64,000 nt of DNA from Halomonas sp. KAO (GTDB taxonomy: Bacteria > Pseudomonadota > Gammaproteobacteria > Pseudomonadales > Halomonadaceae), in assembly GCF_015595025.1 (NCBI RefSeq), contig NZ_JADNRL010000019.1, positions 1,204 through 65,203 of the forward strand, read 5' to 3'. Positions 35,315 through 42,853 of the stretch are shown in pieces (position 1 is the first letter of the stretch; every line of letters starts with the position of its first letter). The translations under genes and the position numbers were made by a program. The notes under the pieces were generated by a model that did not search any database, had not been told where the DNA came from, and worked only from the letters and a program-made list of their open reading frames with translations.

Positions 35315-35851
35315 ATGACCATTGAGAGCCACTACAGGATATCGACACCCCCTCATCTCGTGCTGGTCATGGGTGTCTCGGGGTCGGGAAAATCTTTCAT
35401 CGGCCGGCTACTCGCCGAGGCGATACCGGCCGACTTCATCGATGCCGATGACCACCACAGCCCCACCAGTATCGCCAAGATGTCGCGGGGTGAGCCCCTC
35501 ACCGACGGAGACCGTGAAGGGTGGCTGGCGACGCTGGCCGACTTCTACCGCGAGCACCGCCGCCAGGGACGCTCGCTGGTCATCGGCTGCTCCGCACTCA
35601 AGCGTCGCTATCGCGACACCCTGCGTAGCGGTGCGCCGGAGTTGAAGATTCTCTACCTGGACGGCAGCCGCGAGCTTCTGCTGACACGACTGCATACCCG
35701 GCAGGGTCACTTCTTCCAGGGTGACCATATGCTGGATAGCCAGCTTCAGACCCTGGAACCTCCGGGAGACGACGAGGCCTTGTGCCTCGATATTGTCCTG
35801 CCACCCCTGGAAATTGTAGAGAGATTCACCCAACATCTAAGCGCCTTATAG
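35315..35851 (+). CDS. gntK: Gluconokinase
   Basis: A 178-residue cytoplasmic kinase making 6-phosphogluconate. It has Walker A GVSGSGKSFIG, the DADDHHSPTSIAKMSRGEPLTDGDREGWL substrate region, CSALKRRYRDTLR and HFFQGDHMLDSQLQTLEPP, all diagnostic of GntK. The Ser/Thr after the P-loop Lys is Ser followed by Phe, slightly unusual. The ATG at 35315 has no clear ribosome site, so the start is uncertain by several residues. It converges on a TRAP transporter whose regulator is GntR-type, suggesting gluconate or a related sugar acid as substrate. Confidence 0.9.
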   Translation: MTIESHYRISTPPHLVLVMGVSGSGKSFIGRLLAEAIPADFIDADDHHSPTSIAKMSRGEPLTDGDREGWLATLADFYREHRRQGRSLVIGCSALKRRYRDTLRSGAPELKILYLDGSRELLLTRLHTRQGHFFQGDHMLDSQLQTLEPPGDDEALCLDIVLPPLEIVERFTQHLSAL

Positions 35852-35934
35852 CTCACCCCCTTCCCTTTCCGAAACCTTATACAAGGAAAAGGAGGAGGCT
35901 TAGGCCTCCCCCTTTTTCCTTTTTCTGCCCTCAT

Positions 35935-37236
35935 CTATAGCGGCCATATTGCCAGCTGTGGCCAGACGAGAAGTGCCGCCAACACCAGTAGCTGAATTGT
36001 CATGAAAGGCAATACCGAAAGGTAGATATCCTTCAGACTGATTTCCGGCGGGGCCACACTCTTCAGATAGAAGGCCGCGGGTCCGAACGGCGGCGACAGG
36101 AAGGAGACCTGCATGTTTACCGCGAACAGGATACCGAACCAGATCGGGTCGTAGCCCAACTGGGTAACGATGGGCAGGAAGATCGGCAGGGCCAACATGG
36201 CGATGCCGATCCAGTCGAGAAAGAGGCCGAGCACCAGCATGATCGCCATCATCACCAGGATGATAACGATGGGCGCCACCTCCATGCCCAGGATCATCCC
36301 CGAGACGAAGCGGTTACCCCCCATCAGGTTATAGACCCCCACCAGGGCCGCGGCGCCGATGCCGATCCAGATGATCATGCCGCAGGTGTTGAGCGTCTGG
36401 CCAAGACTATGATGCAGCATGCCGATACTGAACTCGCCACGCAGCACGATGGCCAGCATGACCCCGAACACCCCCATGGCCGCCGCCTCGGTCACCGAGG
36501 CGATCCCCCCGTAGATGGTGCCCAGCACCAGAAACGCGATCATGCCCGGAAGCAGAATCGCCTTGGCCGCCTCGAGCTTGCTGTCGAAGGGGTTGTCCTG
36601 GGTATCGGCAGACAATGGCGGCCCCATCTCGGGGTTCTTCAGGCAGCGTACCAGCACGTAGGCGATGTAGGAGCCCATCAGGATCACCGCCGGGGTGACC
36701 GCGGCAGTAAACAGCTCGGCAATGGAGACGCTGGCGATCAGGCCGTAGATGATCAACACGATCGACGGCGGCATCATGGTGCCCAAGGCGCCACCCGCGC
36801 ATACCACGCCGATGGAGAGCCGCTTGTCGTAGCCCAGGCGCAGCATCTGCGGCAGTGCCAGGATGCCTAGCAGCACGATCTCGCCGCCGATGATGCCCGA
36901 CAGTGCGGCGAGGAAGAAGGCCACCACGATGGTCTGCACCGCCACCCCTCCAGGCAGCCGCCCGGCAAAGACCCGCATGGCATTGAAAAGATCCTTGGCG
37001 ATGCCCGAGCGGTCGAGCAACGAAGCCATCAGCACGAACATCGGTACCGCGACCAGCGAGTATTCGGTGATGAAACTGAAGACTCGACTGGTGACCAGCG
37101 GCAGGGCCATCTCGCCGAACCAGCCGAAGGTGAAGATCATCGCTACCAGGCCGGTGATAAAGGCCAGCGGCAGGCCGGTAACCAGCAGGCCGAAGATGGC
37201 GGCGATCATGACGATCGTGGCCGTCCCGATATCCAT
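35935..37236 (-). CDS. dctM: TRAP transporter large permease DctM
   Basis: A 433-residue membrane protein with about twelve helices of the DctM family (LPLAFITGLVAMIFTFGWFG, GALGTMMPPSIVLIIYG, FLDWIGIAMLALPIFLPI). Its ATG overlaps the stop of the small permease by one base (TGATG). It forms the transport core of a sodium-driven TRAP system with the two genes upstream. Confidence 0.94.
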   Translation of the reverse strand: MDIGTATIVMIAAIFGLLVTGLPLAFITGLVAMIFTFGWFGEMALPLVTSRVFSFITEYSLVAVPMFVLMASLLDRSGIAKDLFNAMRVFAGRLPGGVAVQTIVVAFFLAALSGIIGGEIVLLGILALPQMLRLGYDKRLSIGVVCAGGALGTMMPPSIVLIIYGLIASVSIAELFTAAVTPAVILMGSYIAYVLVRCLKNPEMGPPLSADTQDNPFDSKLEAAKAILLPGMIAFLVLGTIYGGIASVTEAAAMGVFGVMLAIVLRGEFSIGMLHHSLGQTLNTCGMIIWIGIGAAALVGVYNLMGGNRFVSGMILGMEVAPIVIILVMMAIMLVLGLFLDWIGIAMLALPIFLPIVTQLGYDPIWFGILFAVNMQVSFLSPPFGPAAFYLKSVAPPEISLKDIYLSVLPFMTIQLLVLAALLVWPQLAIWPL

Positions 37237-37844
37237 CAGCGCGTCTCCTCGTTATCGACCGACGCAGGGTCAGCAGGACGGGCACGAAGCGACTGCACCA
37301 GGTGGAGCAGCGCCTGCAGCGTCATCAGCGCCAGGGCAAACAGGATCACTCCCTTCACCAGCGCCGGAAAGGGGGGGTTCCAGGAGGTACCGGAGCGCTC
37401 CAGCTGCCACTCGCCGAACGGGTTGTGAGAGGCCCGCCAGAACATGTGAAAGGCGGCATAGCTCATGGCCAGGCAGAAGCCCAGCGTCACGAAGTCGTTG
37501 AAGCGATCCATCCAGCACTTGAGGCGAGGACCGGCACTGTCATAGAGCACACGCACGCGAATATGGGCGTTACGAGCCAGGGCGGCGGGGCCAGCCAGGG
37601 CAAAGCTGACTGCCACCAGGAAGACCACCGATTCGTGTACCCAGGAAGTGGGATTGTTGAAGCCGTAGCGCAGGAACACCTCGACCACGCTGATGGCCAT
37701 GGCCACCAGCACCAGCCAGGCGGCACCTCTCGCACCACGGGCCACCAGGCGATCCAGGGCGGTACGCTCGGGGCCGCGTTCCGAGCGCTGTTCGTCCGAC
37801 ACGCCGTGCCCGCCATGTCGGGATTCGTTTGGGGGATGAGTCAT
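37236..37844 (-). CDS. dctQ: TRAP transporter small permease DctQ
   Basis: A 202-residue protein: a hydrophilic N-terminal tail of about 35 residues, then four membrane helices with the DctQ-type SWVHESVVFLVAVSFALAGPAALARNAHIRV segment. It pairs with DctM. The N-terminal tail is longer than usual for DctQ. Confidence 0.9.
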   Translation of the reverse strand: MTHPPNESRHGGHGVSDEQRSERGPERTALDRLVARGARGAAWLVLVAMAISVVEVFLRYGFNNPTSWVHESVVFLVAVSFALAGPAALARNAHIRVRVLYDSAGPRLKCWMDRFNDFVTLGFCLAMSYAAFHMFWRASHNPFGEWQLERSGTSWNPPFPALVKGVILFALALMTLQALLHLVQSLRARPADPASVDNEETR

Positions 37845-37913
37845 GCTGTATCTCGGTCGAACGCCGCCCGGGAGGAGACCGAGCGGCGACGTGGTGATGA
37901 ATGGTTAACCGGC

Positions 37914-38948
37914 TTACATCAGGTTGCGCGCCTGAAGAAATTCGACCACGGAGTCGTAAACCTTGCGGTTCATCTCGCTGCGCTCGGCCCAGGCGGCCCA
38001 CTCCTCCTTGGCGATGTTGCGGAACTTGGCACGCTCTTCCGGGGCCATGTCGATCAGCTCGATCTCGGGATCCTGACGCGCCTCGGCCACGGCCTCGAGA
38101 TCCAGCTTCTTGAGCTCGAACACCATCTCGTAGGCCAGCTTGTCCACCGAGGTCTCGAGGATCGACTGGAGATCCTCGGGCAGGCCATCCCAGATCTCCT
38201 TGTTCAGAGAGACGGAAACCATGGGCAGCGAGTGGAATCCCGGGTAGTTGGGGTAGTTGGCGAAGCTATGCAGGCCCTGGCTGTGGTTGGTGGAGAACAC
38301 CGTGTAGTCGGCGGCATCGATCACCCCCTTCTCCAGCGAGGTGTAGACCTCGGAGCCCGGCAGGTTCACCGGGGCGGCACCGGCCTTTTCGAAGATGTTG
38401 TAGACCATGCCCTCCGGGGCGCGCACCTTGAGGCCCTCGAGGTCCTCCACGGTGCGGATCGGACGCGTGGAGGGGAAGGACTCCAGGCCGGTGGCGGCGG
38501 CGCCGATCAACTGCACGCCGTAGGGGTTGACCAGCTCGTTGTAGAGCTTCTCGCCGCCGCCGTGATTCATATACTCGAGGAACTCCAGCGGGTCACCCCA
38601 GGCGCCGACCAGGTTGCCGAGCATGCCGAAGGCCGGGTCACGACCGGAGAAGTAGCTGGGGTCCGTCAGGTGACCCTGGAGGATACCGGACTGTACGGCG
38701 TCCAGGGTCTGGTTGGCCTGGACCACGGCGTTGACCGGCAGGATCTCGATCTCGATGCGCCCGCCGGACATGGTGTTGACGTTGTCGGCCCACGCCTTCT
38801 TGAGCTCGAACTGCGGCTCACCGGCGGTCTCTGAGGTCTGGAAGGTCCACTCGTACTCCGCTGCCTGGGCGGACAGCGCCACGGTCCCGAGGAGGGCGGC
38901 CGTGATCCCCTTGAGGGCAAAGGCAGAAAGCGGCTTGAGCAATGGCAT
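37914..38948 (-). CDS. dctP: TRAP transporter solute-binding protein DctP
   Basis: A 344-residue periplasmic binding protein with signal peptide (cleavage near AQA/AE), and DctP-family hallmarks RIRTVEDLEGLKVRAP and the aromatic and acidic residues of the ligand pocket (SLEKGVIDAADYTVF). The ATG follows AAGGAG. The family usually binds carboxylates through a conserved Arg; here the Arg lies in KVRAPEG. Gluconate or another sugar acid is the contextual guess. Confidence 0.92.
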   Translation of the reverse strand: MPLLKPLSAFALKGITAALLGTVALSAQAAEYEWTFQTSETAGEPQFELKKAWADNVNTMSGGRIEIEILPVNAVVQANQTLDAVQSGILQGHLTDPSYFSGRDPAFGMLGNLVGAWGDPLEFLEYMNHGGGEKLYNELVNPYGVQLIGAAATGLESFPSTRPIRTVEDLEGLKVRAPEGMVYNIFEKAGAAPVNLPGSEVYTSLEKGVIDAADYTVFSTNHSQGLHSFANYPNYPGFHSLPMVSVSLNKEIWDGLPEDLQSILETSVDKLAYEMVFELKKLDLEAVAEARQDPEIELIDMAPEERAKFRNIAKEEWAAWAERSEMNRKVYDSVVEFLQARNLM

Positions 38949-39002
38949 GGGTTGACTCCTTGTTATGGTGTTCGAGCTAGCACATGGTTGGCGATTGCCG
39001 TG

Positions 39003-39014
39003 ATGTCCGGACGT
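39003..39014. promoter_or_regulatory. GTCCGGAC palindrome upstream of dctP
   Basis: ATGTCCGGACGT lies 54 bp upstream of dctP at the end of the regulator gene. It resembles the palindrome upstream of the regulator but with a different centre, so it may be a second, weaker site. Confidence 0.25.
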
Positions 39015-39782
39015 TCAGCCCGGTCGGGGATCGGCTGCACCAGGCAGGCGCAGCCGAGGGGGTAAGTGGTCGAAGAAGCTGGCGAAGCCCAGGTCGAGGC
39101 CGGTGCGTTCGAGCACCGACAGTGCCGCCTGCTCGGCCTGTTCCGGTTGACGCAGGCGGATTGCCTCCATCAGCAGACGGTGACGCTCCATGCTGTCGCC
39201 AAGCTCCGCGGCACTGTGATTGGAGGTTTCCACCAGCAGGCCGATGGCCGGCTTGAGCATATGGCTGAGCTGGGACCACAGCAGGTTGTGGGTGGCCGCG
39301 AAGATCGCTTCATGGAACGCTACATCATGCTCGTCGTGACTACGCCCTGCCCAACGGCGGTCGGGGGAGTTCAGCGCGCTGATCATGTTGTGCCAGGCGG
39401 TCTCGATGGCCAACAGGTCGGCGGCGGTGGCGTTTTCGGCGGCCAGGCGTGCCATGAAGGGCTCTACCGCCACACGGAAGGCGAAGATGTCGCGTTGAAT
39501 GCGAGGGTTGGGCTGGGCGAAGCGCGCCATCCAGTCACTGACCCGCGGGTCGAGCAGATGCCAGTCGGTCAAATCACATACTCGGGTTCCCTGCCCCGAG
39601 ATTCGTACCACCATGCCCCCCGAGACCAGCTGTTGAAGCGCGCTACGCACCGTGCTTCGGCTGACGCCGTAGGTGCCACAGAGATCGACCTCCCGGGGCA
39701 GAAAGCTGCCAGGGAGGTAATCTCCGGCGAAGATGCCGCTCGCCAGGTCCTCAGCGATGTCGGGTTTCTGCGGTATCGTCAT
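39015..39782 (-). CDS. GntR/FadR-family (FCD) transcriptional regulator
   Basis: A 255-residue protein: a winged helix (about 8-70, with FLPREVDLCGTYGVSRSTVRSALQQLVSGGMV) and an all-helical FCD ligand domain (about 95-230) with metal-binding Asp and His in HDVAFHEAIFAATHN. FCD regulators sense sugar acids or carboxylates. It is upstream of the TRAP genes on the same strand and probably represses them until its ligand appears. Confidence 0.9.
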   Translation of the reverse strand: MTIPQKPDIAEDLASGIFAGDYLPGSFLPREVDLCGTYGVSRSTVRSALQQLVSGGMVVRISGQGTRVCDLTDWHLLDPRVSDWMARFAQPNPRIQRDIFAFRVAVEPFMARLAAENATAADLLAIETAWHNMISALNSPDRRWAGRSHDEHDVAFHEAIFAATHNLLWSQLSHMLKPAIGLLVETSNHSAAELGDSMERHRLLMEAIRLRQPEQAEQAALSVLERTGLDLGFASFFDHLPPRLRLPGAADPRPG

Positions 39783-39810
39783 GGGGGTGCTCTGTTCGAC
39801 CTATCGCAAC

Positions 39811-39825
39811 CTATGTCCGACATAG
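39811..39825. promoter_or_regulatory. Perfect palindrome CTATGTCCGACATAG, candidate GntR operator
   Basis: Seven bases each side of a central C form a perfect inverted repeat 29 bp upstream of the regulator's ATG. FCD-GntR regulators recognise TNGTC-N-GACNA-type sites, so autoregulation is likely. Confidence 0.55.
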
Positions 39826-39877
39826 AGTGAAGCAGTTTCGGGCCATTCGCCGCTAGACATTGGTCGACCCCATACGG

Positions 39878-39914
39878 CAAGACCCCGTCAGGCGGGGTGC
39901 CTGACGGGGTCTTG
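39878..39914. terminator. Strong terminator downstream of glyA
   Basis: A perfect 16-bp stem, CAAGACCCCGTCAGGC (39878-39893) with its complement (39899-39914), and loop GGGGT. It lies 50 bp beyond the glyA stop and separates it from the GntR promoter. Confidence 0.9.
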
Positions 39915-39963
39915 AAATAAAGCGCGGCGACGGACAGGCCCCAGGGGGACCCGTCAGTCGTGA

Positions 39964-41229
39964 TCAGCGATAGACCGGAAACTCGGCGCAGACGGCCTCG
40001 ACCTTGGCCTTGACCTCAGCCTCGATGGCGGCGGTATCTTCACCCCTGGCCATCACATCGAGAATGTCACAGATCCAGCCGGCAAGGTCCCTGCACTCGC
40101 CCTCGCCGAAACCACGGGTGGTCACCGCCGGGGTGCCGATGCGCAGCCCGGAGGTGACGAAGGGGCTCTGGGGGTCGCCGGGCACGGCGTTCTTGTTGAC
40201 GGTGATATGGGCGCGGCCCAGGGCGGCGTCCGCATCCTTGCCGGTCAGCTCCTGCTTGATCAACGAGAGCAGGAAGAGGTGATCCTCGGTGCCACCGGAG
40301 ACGATGTCATAGCCACGCTCGAGGAACACACCGGCCATCGCCTGGGCGTTCTTGACCACCTGCTGCTGATAGGTCTTGAACTCGGGCGCCATCGCCTCCT
40401 TGAAGCAGATCGCCTTGGCCGCGATGACGTGCTCCAGGGGACCGCCCTGGCCACCCGGGAAGACCGCGGACTGCAGCTTCTTCTCGATCTGCTCGTCACC
40501 CTCGCTGGAGAGGATCAGGCCACCGCGCGGGCCGCGCAGGGTCTTGTGGGTGGTGGTGGTCACCACATGGGCATGGGGCAGCGGGTTCGGGTAGACGCCG
40601 GCGGCTACCAGGCCCGCCACGTGGGCCATGTCGACCAGCAGATAGGCACCCACCTCATCGGCGATCTCGCGGAACTTGCCCCAGTCGATGATCTGGGAGT
40701 AGGCGGAGAAGCCGGCGATGATCATCTTGGGCTTATGCTCACGGGCCAACTTGGCGACTTCGTCGTAATCGATGCGACCGGAGTCGTCGATACCGTACTG
40801 CACCGCATGGTAATGCTTGCCGGAGAAGTTGGGCTTGGCCCCGTGGGTGAGGTGGCCACCGGCATCGAGACTCATGCCGAGGATGGTATCACCCGGCTTG
40901 ACCAGGGCCTGGAAGACGGCACCGTTGGCCTGGGAACCGGAGTGGGGCTGAACGTTGGCATAGGTGGCGCCGAACAGCTCCTTGGCGTAGTCGATGGCCA
41001 GCTGCTCGACGATGTCCACATACTCGCAGCCGCCATAGTAGCGCTTGCCGGGATAGCCTTCCGCGTACTTGTTGGTCAGCTGGCTGCCCTGGGCTTCCAT
41101 GACCCGGGGGCTGGCGTAGTTCTCGGAAGCGATCAGCTCGATGTGCGCCTCCTGACGCTGCACCTCCTTCTGCATGGCATCAAAGAGGGCGTCATCGAAA
41201 CCGGCAATCGTCATGTCACGGCTGAACAT
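39964..41229 (-). CDS. glyA: Serine hydroxymethyltransferase
   Basis: A 421-residue PLP enzyme interconverting serine and glycine while charging tetrahydrofolate. It contains [31 protein letters not shown] and the PLP-lysine motif [16 protein letters not shown]. The start at 41229 gives the conserved [15 protein letters not shown] opening; an in-frame upstream ATG at 41265 is not conserved. It is a single-gene unit ending at a strong terminator. Confidence 0.97.
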   Translation of the reverse strand: MFSRDMTIAGFDDALFDAMQKEVQRQEAHIELIASENYASPRVMEAQGSQLTNKYAEGYPGKRYYGGCEYVDIVEQLAIDYAKELFGATYANVQPHSGSQANGAVFQALVKPGDTILGMSLDAGGHLTHGAKPNFSGKHYHAVQYGIDDSGRIDYDEVAKLAREHKPKMIIAGFSAYSQIIDWGKFREIADEVGAYLLVDMAHVAGLVAAGVYPNPLPHAHVVTTTTHKTLRGPRGGLILSSEGDEQIEKKLQSAVFPGGQGGPLEHVIAAKAICFKEAMAPEFKTYQQQVVKNAQAMAGVFLERGYDIVSGGTEDHLFLLSLIKQELTGKDADAALGRAHITVNKNAVPGDPQSPFVTSGLRIGTPAVTTRGFGEGECRDLAGWICDILDVMARGEDTAAIEAEVKAKVEAVCAEFPVYR

Positions 41230-41358
41230 CGGCGGGAAACCTCGTATTACGGGGGGTTGAGTCAATCACGGCATGATACCCCAGCCCCCCGCCCCTTTCA
41301 CATGAATCGACGTCATCCCTGCTCGCGACGCGTTCATTTTCCCGGCCTGCTCCCGAGG

Positions 41359-42519
41359 TCAGCGCGTCTCCACCTGCATGGCGAAGCGCTCGGGCAGCGC
41401 CAGGGGGTCTTCGGCGAAGCTCTCGAGACGCTCCTCGGCGGGCAGATCGAGGGTGACCACCAACTCCTCGGCACTTCCGGCCATCAGGTCGACCAGGCCA
41501 TGGAGCAGATCGCTCACCTGAGGACCGAACATCATCCCGAAACCTTCGGCCTGGGTCCGCGCCTTCTCGAGGTACTCGGCTTCACTGACGCCCTCCATGG
41601 TCGCTCCCAGGGTCATCAATCGCCCGAAGAGACCCTGCTCGGCGAGGCTCAGCACCAGATGACCACCCCCGAGGCTGGCCTCTTCCAGCAGTGAGCCATC
41701 GGCCATCAACTCGGCAACGTCCACCCCTTCCGGCAACGCCAGCAGACTTTCCAGATCGAGGGCCAGGGACAAGGCATCGCGCAGGGCCAACTCACCGCTG
41801 CTGACCAGGCGCCCCTCCTGTTCACCCGAAGGCTCCCACTGGGCATCGAAACCGCCATCCAGACGAAGCAAGCCACTACCCTCGGTCAGCACATTGCTGA
41901 CCATTCGCATCTGGGTACGCTCCTCTTCCGGCGAGAGCGCGATCAGGCGGCTCAGGTCGACCTCCAGGGCCTCGAGTGACAGCCCGCCCTCACCATCCTC
42001 GAAGTCCCCGTCCAGCTCGAGTCCGATCAGGGACGCCAGCGCACCCTCGGGGTGGTCGAGGCTCAGTTCGGCCAGGGACATCACCTCGAACCACTGTTCG
42101 GCCAGCGTCTCGTCGTCGAGAGGCGGCACGGCGCTGCCCGGCGCCTCCACCACGATGCTGCCGATGTTCAGCAGCAGGTCATCCTCGAGCTCCTGGGGGG
42201 CATCTTCGAGATCGACACCTTCCACGCGAATGCCCTCGAGGGTGACGGTATCCGGATGCTCGTAGTCCCCCTCGACCACATAACGCTCGATCAGCAGCGT
42301 CTCGCCTTCAAGGCTCTCGAAGCGCAGATCCTCGGCGCGGGTCTCTCCGCCCAGCAGCGAGGTGGAGAGGTCGCCGATGGTGAGCTCACCATGCTCGGCG
42401 ACCAGTGCCCGCAGGTCGTTGCCGAGACGCTCGGCATCGGCGAATACCGGCGGGCTGGCCAGCAGGGAGAGCGCCAGGGGCAGGGCCAGGCGTGGTAGGG
42501 CAGTATTCGGGAATCGCAT
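41359..42519 (-). CDS. Secreted acidic protein of unknown function
   Basis: A 386-residue protein with a signal peptide (cleavage near VFA/DA). The mature part is strongly acidic and rich in Leu and Glu, with several SLEGETLLIERYVVEGD-like beta segments (DLSTSLLGGETRAEDLRFESL). It lacks Cys and has no domain I can name; there is distant resemblance in style to DUF945-type periplasmic proteins. It stands alone between glyA and an intergenic repeat. The acidity fits a periplasmic protein of a halophile. Confidence 0.7.
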   Translation of the reverse strand: MRFPNTALPRLALPLALSLLASPPVFADAERLGNDLRALVAEHGELTIGDLSTSLLGGETRAEDLRFESLEGETLLIERYVVEGDYEHPDTVTLEGIRVEGVDLEDAPQELEDDLLLNIGSIVVEAPGSAVPPLDDETLAEQWFEVMSLAELSLDHPEGALASLIGLELDGDFEDGEGGLSLEALEVDLSRLIALSPEEERTQMRMVSNVLTEGSGLLRLDGGFDAQWEPSGEQEGRLVSSGELALRDALSLALDLESLLALPEGVDVAELMADGSLLEEASLGGGHLVLSLAEQGLFGRLMTLGATMEGVSEAEYLEKARTQAEGFGMMFGPQVSDLLHGLVDLMAGSAEELVVTLDLPAEERLESFAEDPLALPERFAMQVETR

Positions 42520-42853
42520 GGGATCACCTCCTGTGTGATCGTGGAATCAGGCCCAGTCTAGACTAACGGGTTTTTCTCTACTCGACATGGCTTGCCTTTT
42601 CAGGGCTATCGCAGATGGCAGTAACGTTCAAGGCTATTCCGGGGACAAGCCCGTCGAGGGGGCGCTACGAGTACTTCCCTGTAGGCTACCTCGGCCTTCC
42701 TTGGTCCTCGGACCCCCTCTCCGACCTGCCCCCGGCGCCTTTCACTACTTCCCTGTTGGTAACTGCAACAGCTCTGCCTGACTTTTCAGGGCCATGGCAG
42801 ATCGCGCTTCGTGCGGGGCTAACCTGACGGCAAGACTGGCCGACAACGCCCCA
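42520..42853. repeat. Intergenic region holding dispersed repeat copy B
   Basis: The 42645-42745 part aligns with copy A (21824-21920). It is framed by a direct repeat, TTTTCAGGGCTATCGCAGAT-like near 42597-42615 and TTTTCAGGGCCATGGCAGAT near 42783-42801, and also contains TACTTCCCTGTAGGCTAC and TACTTCCCTGTTGGTAAC as internal duplicates. This suggests a mobile or amplified non-coding element. Two small open frames here are not protein-like. Confidence 0.6.

Noticed and set aside
37302..38834. 510-residue plus-strand open frame opposite the DctQ and DctP genes
   Set aside because: It spans two convincing minus-strand genes and has no protein-like motifs.
40207..41694. 495-residue plus-strand open frame opposite glyA
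   Set aside because: GlyA is unmistakable on the minus strand; this frame is a shadow.
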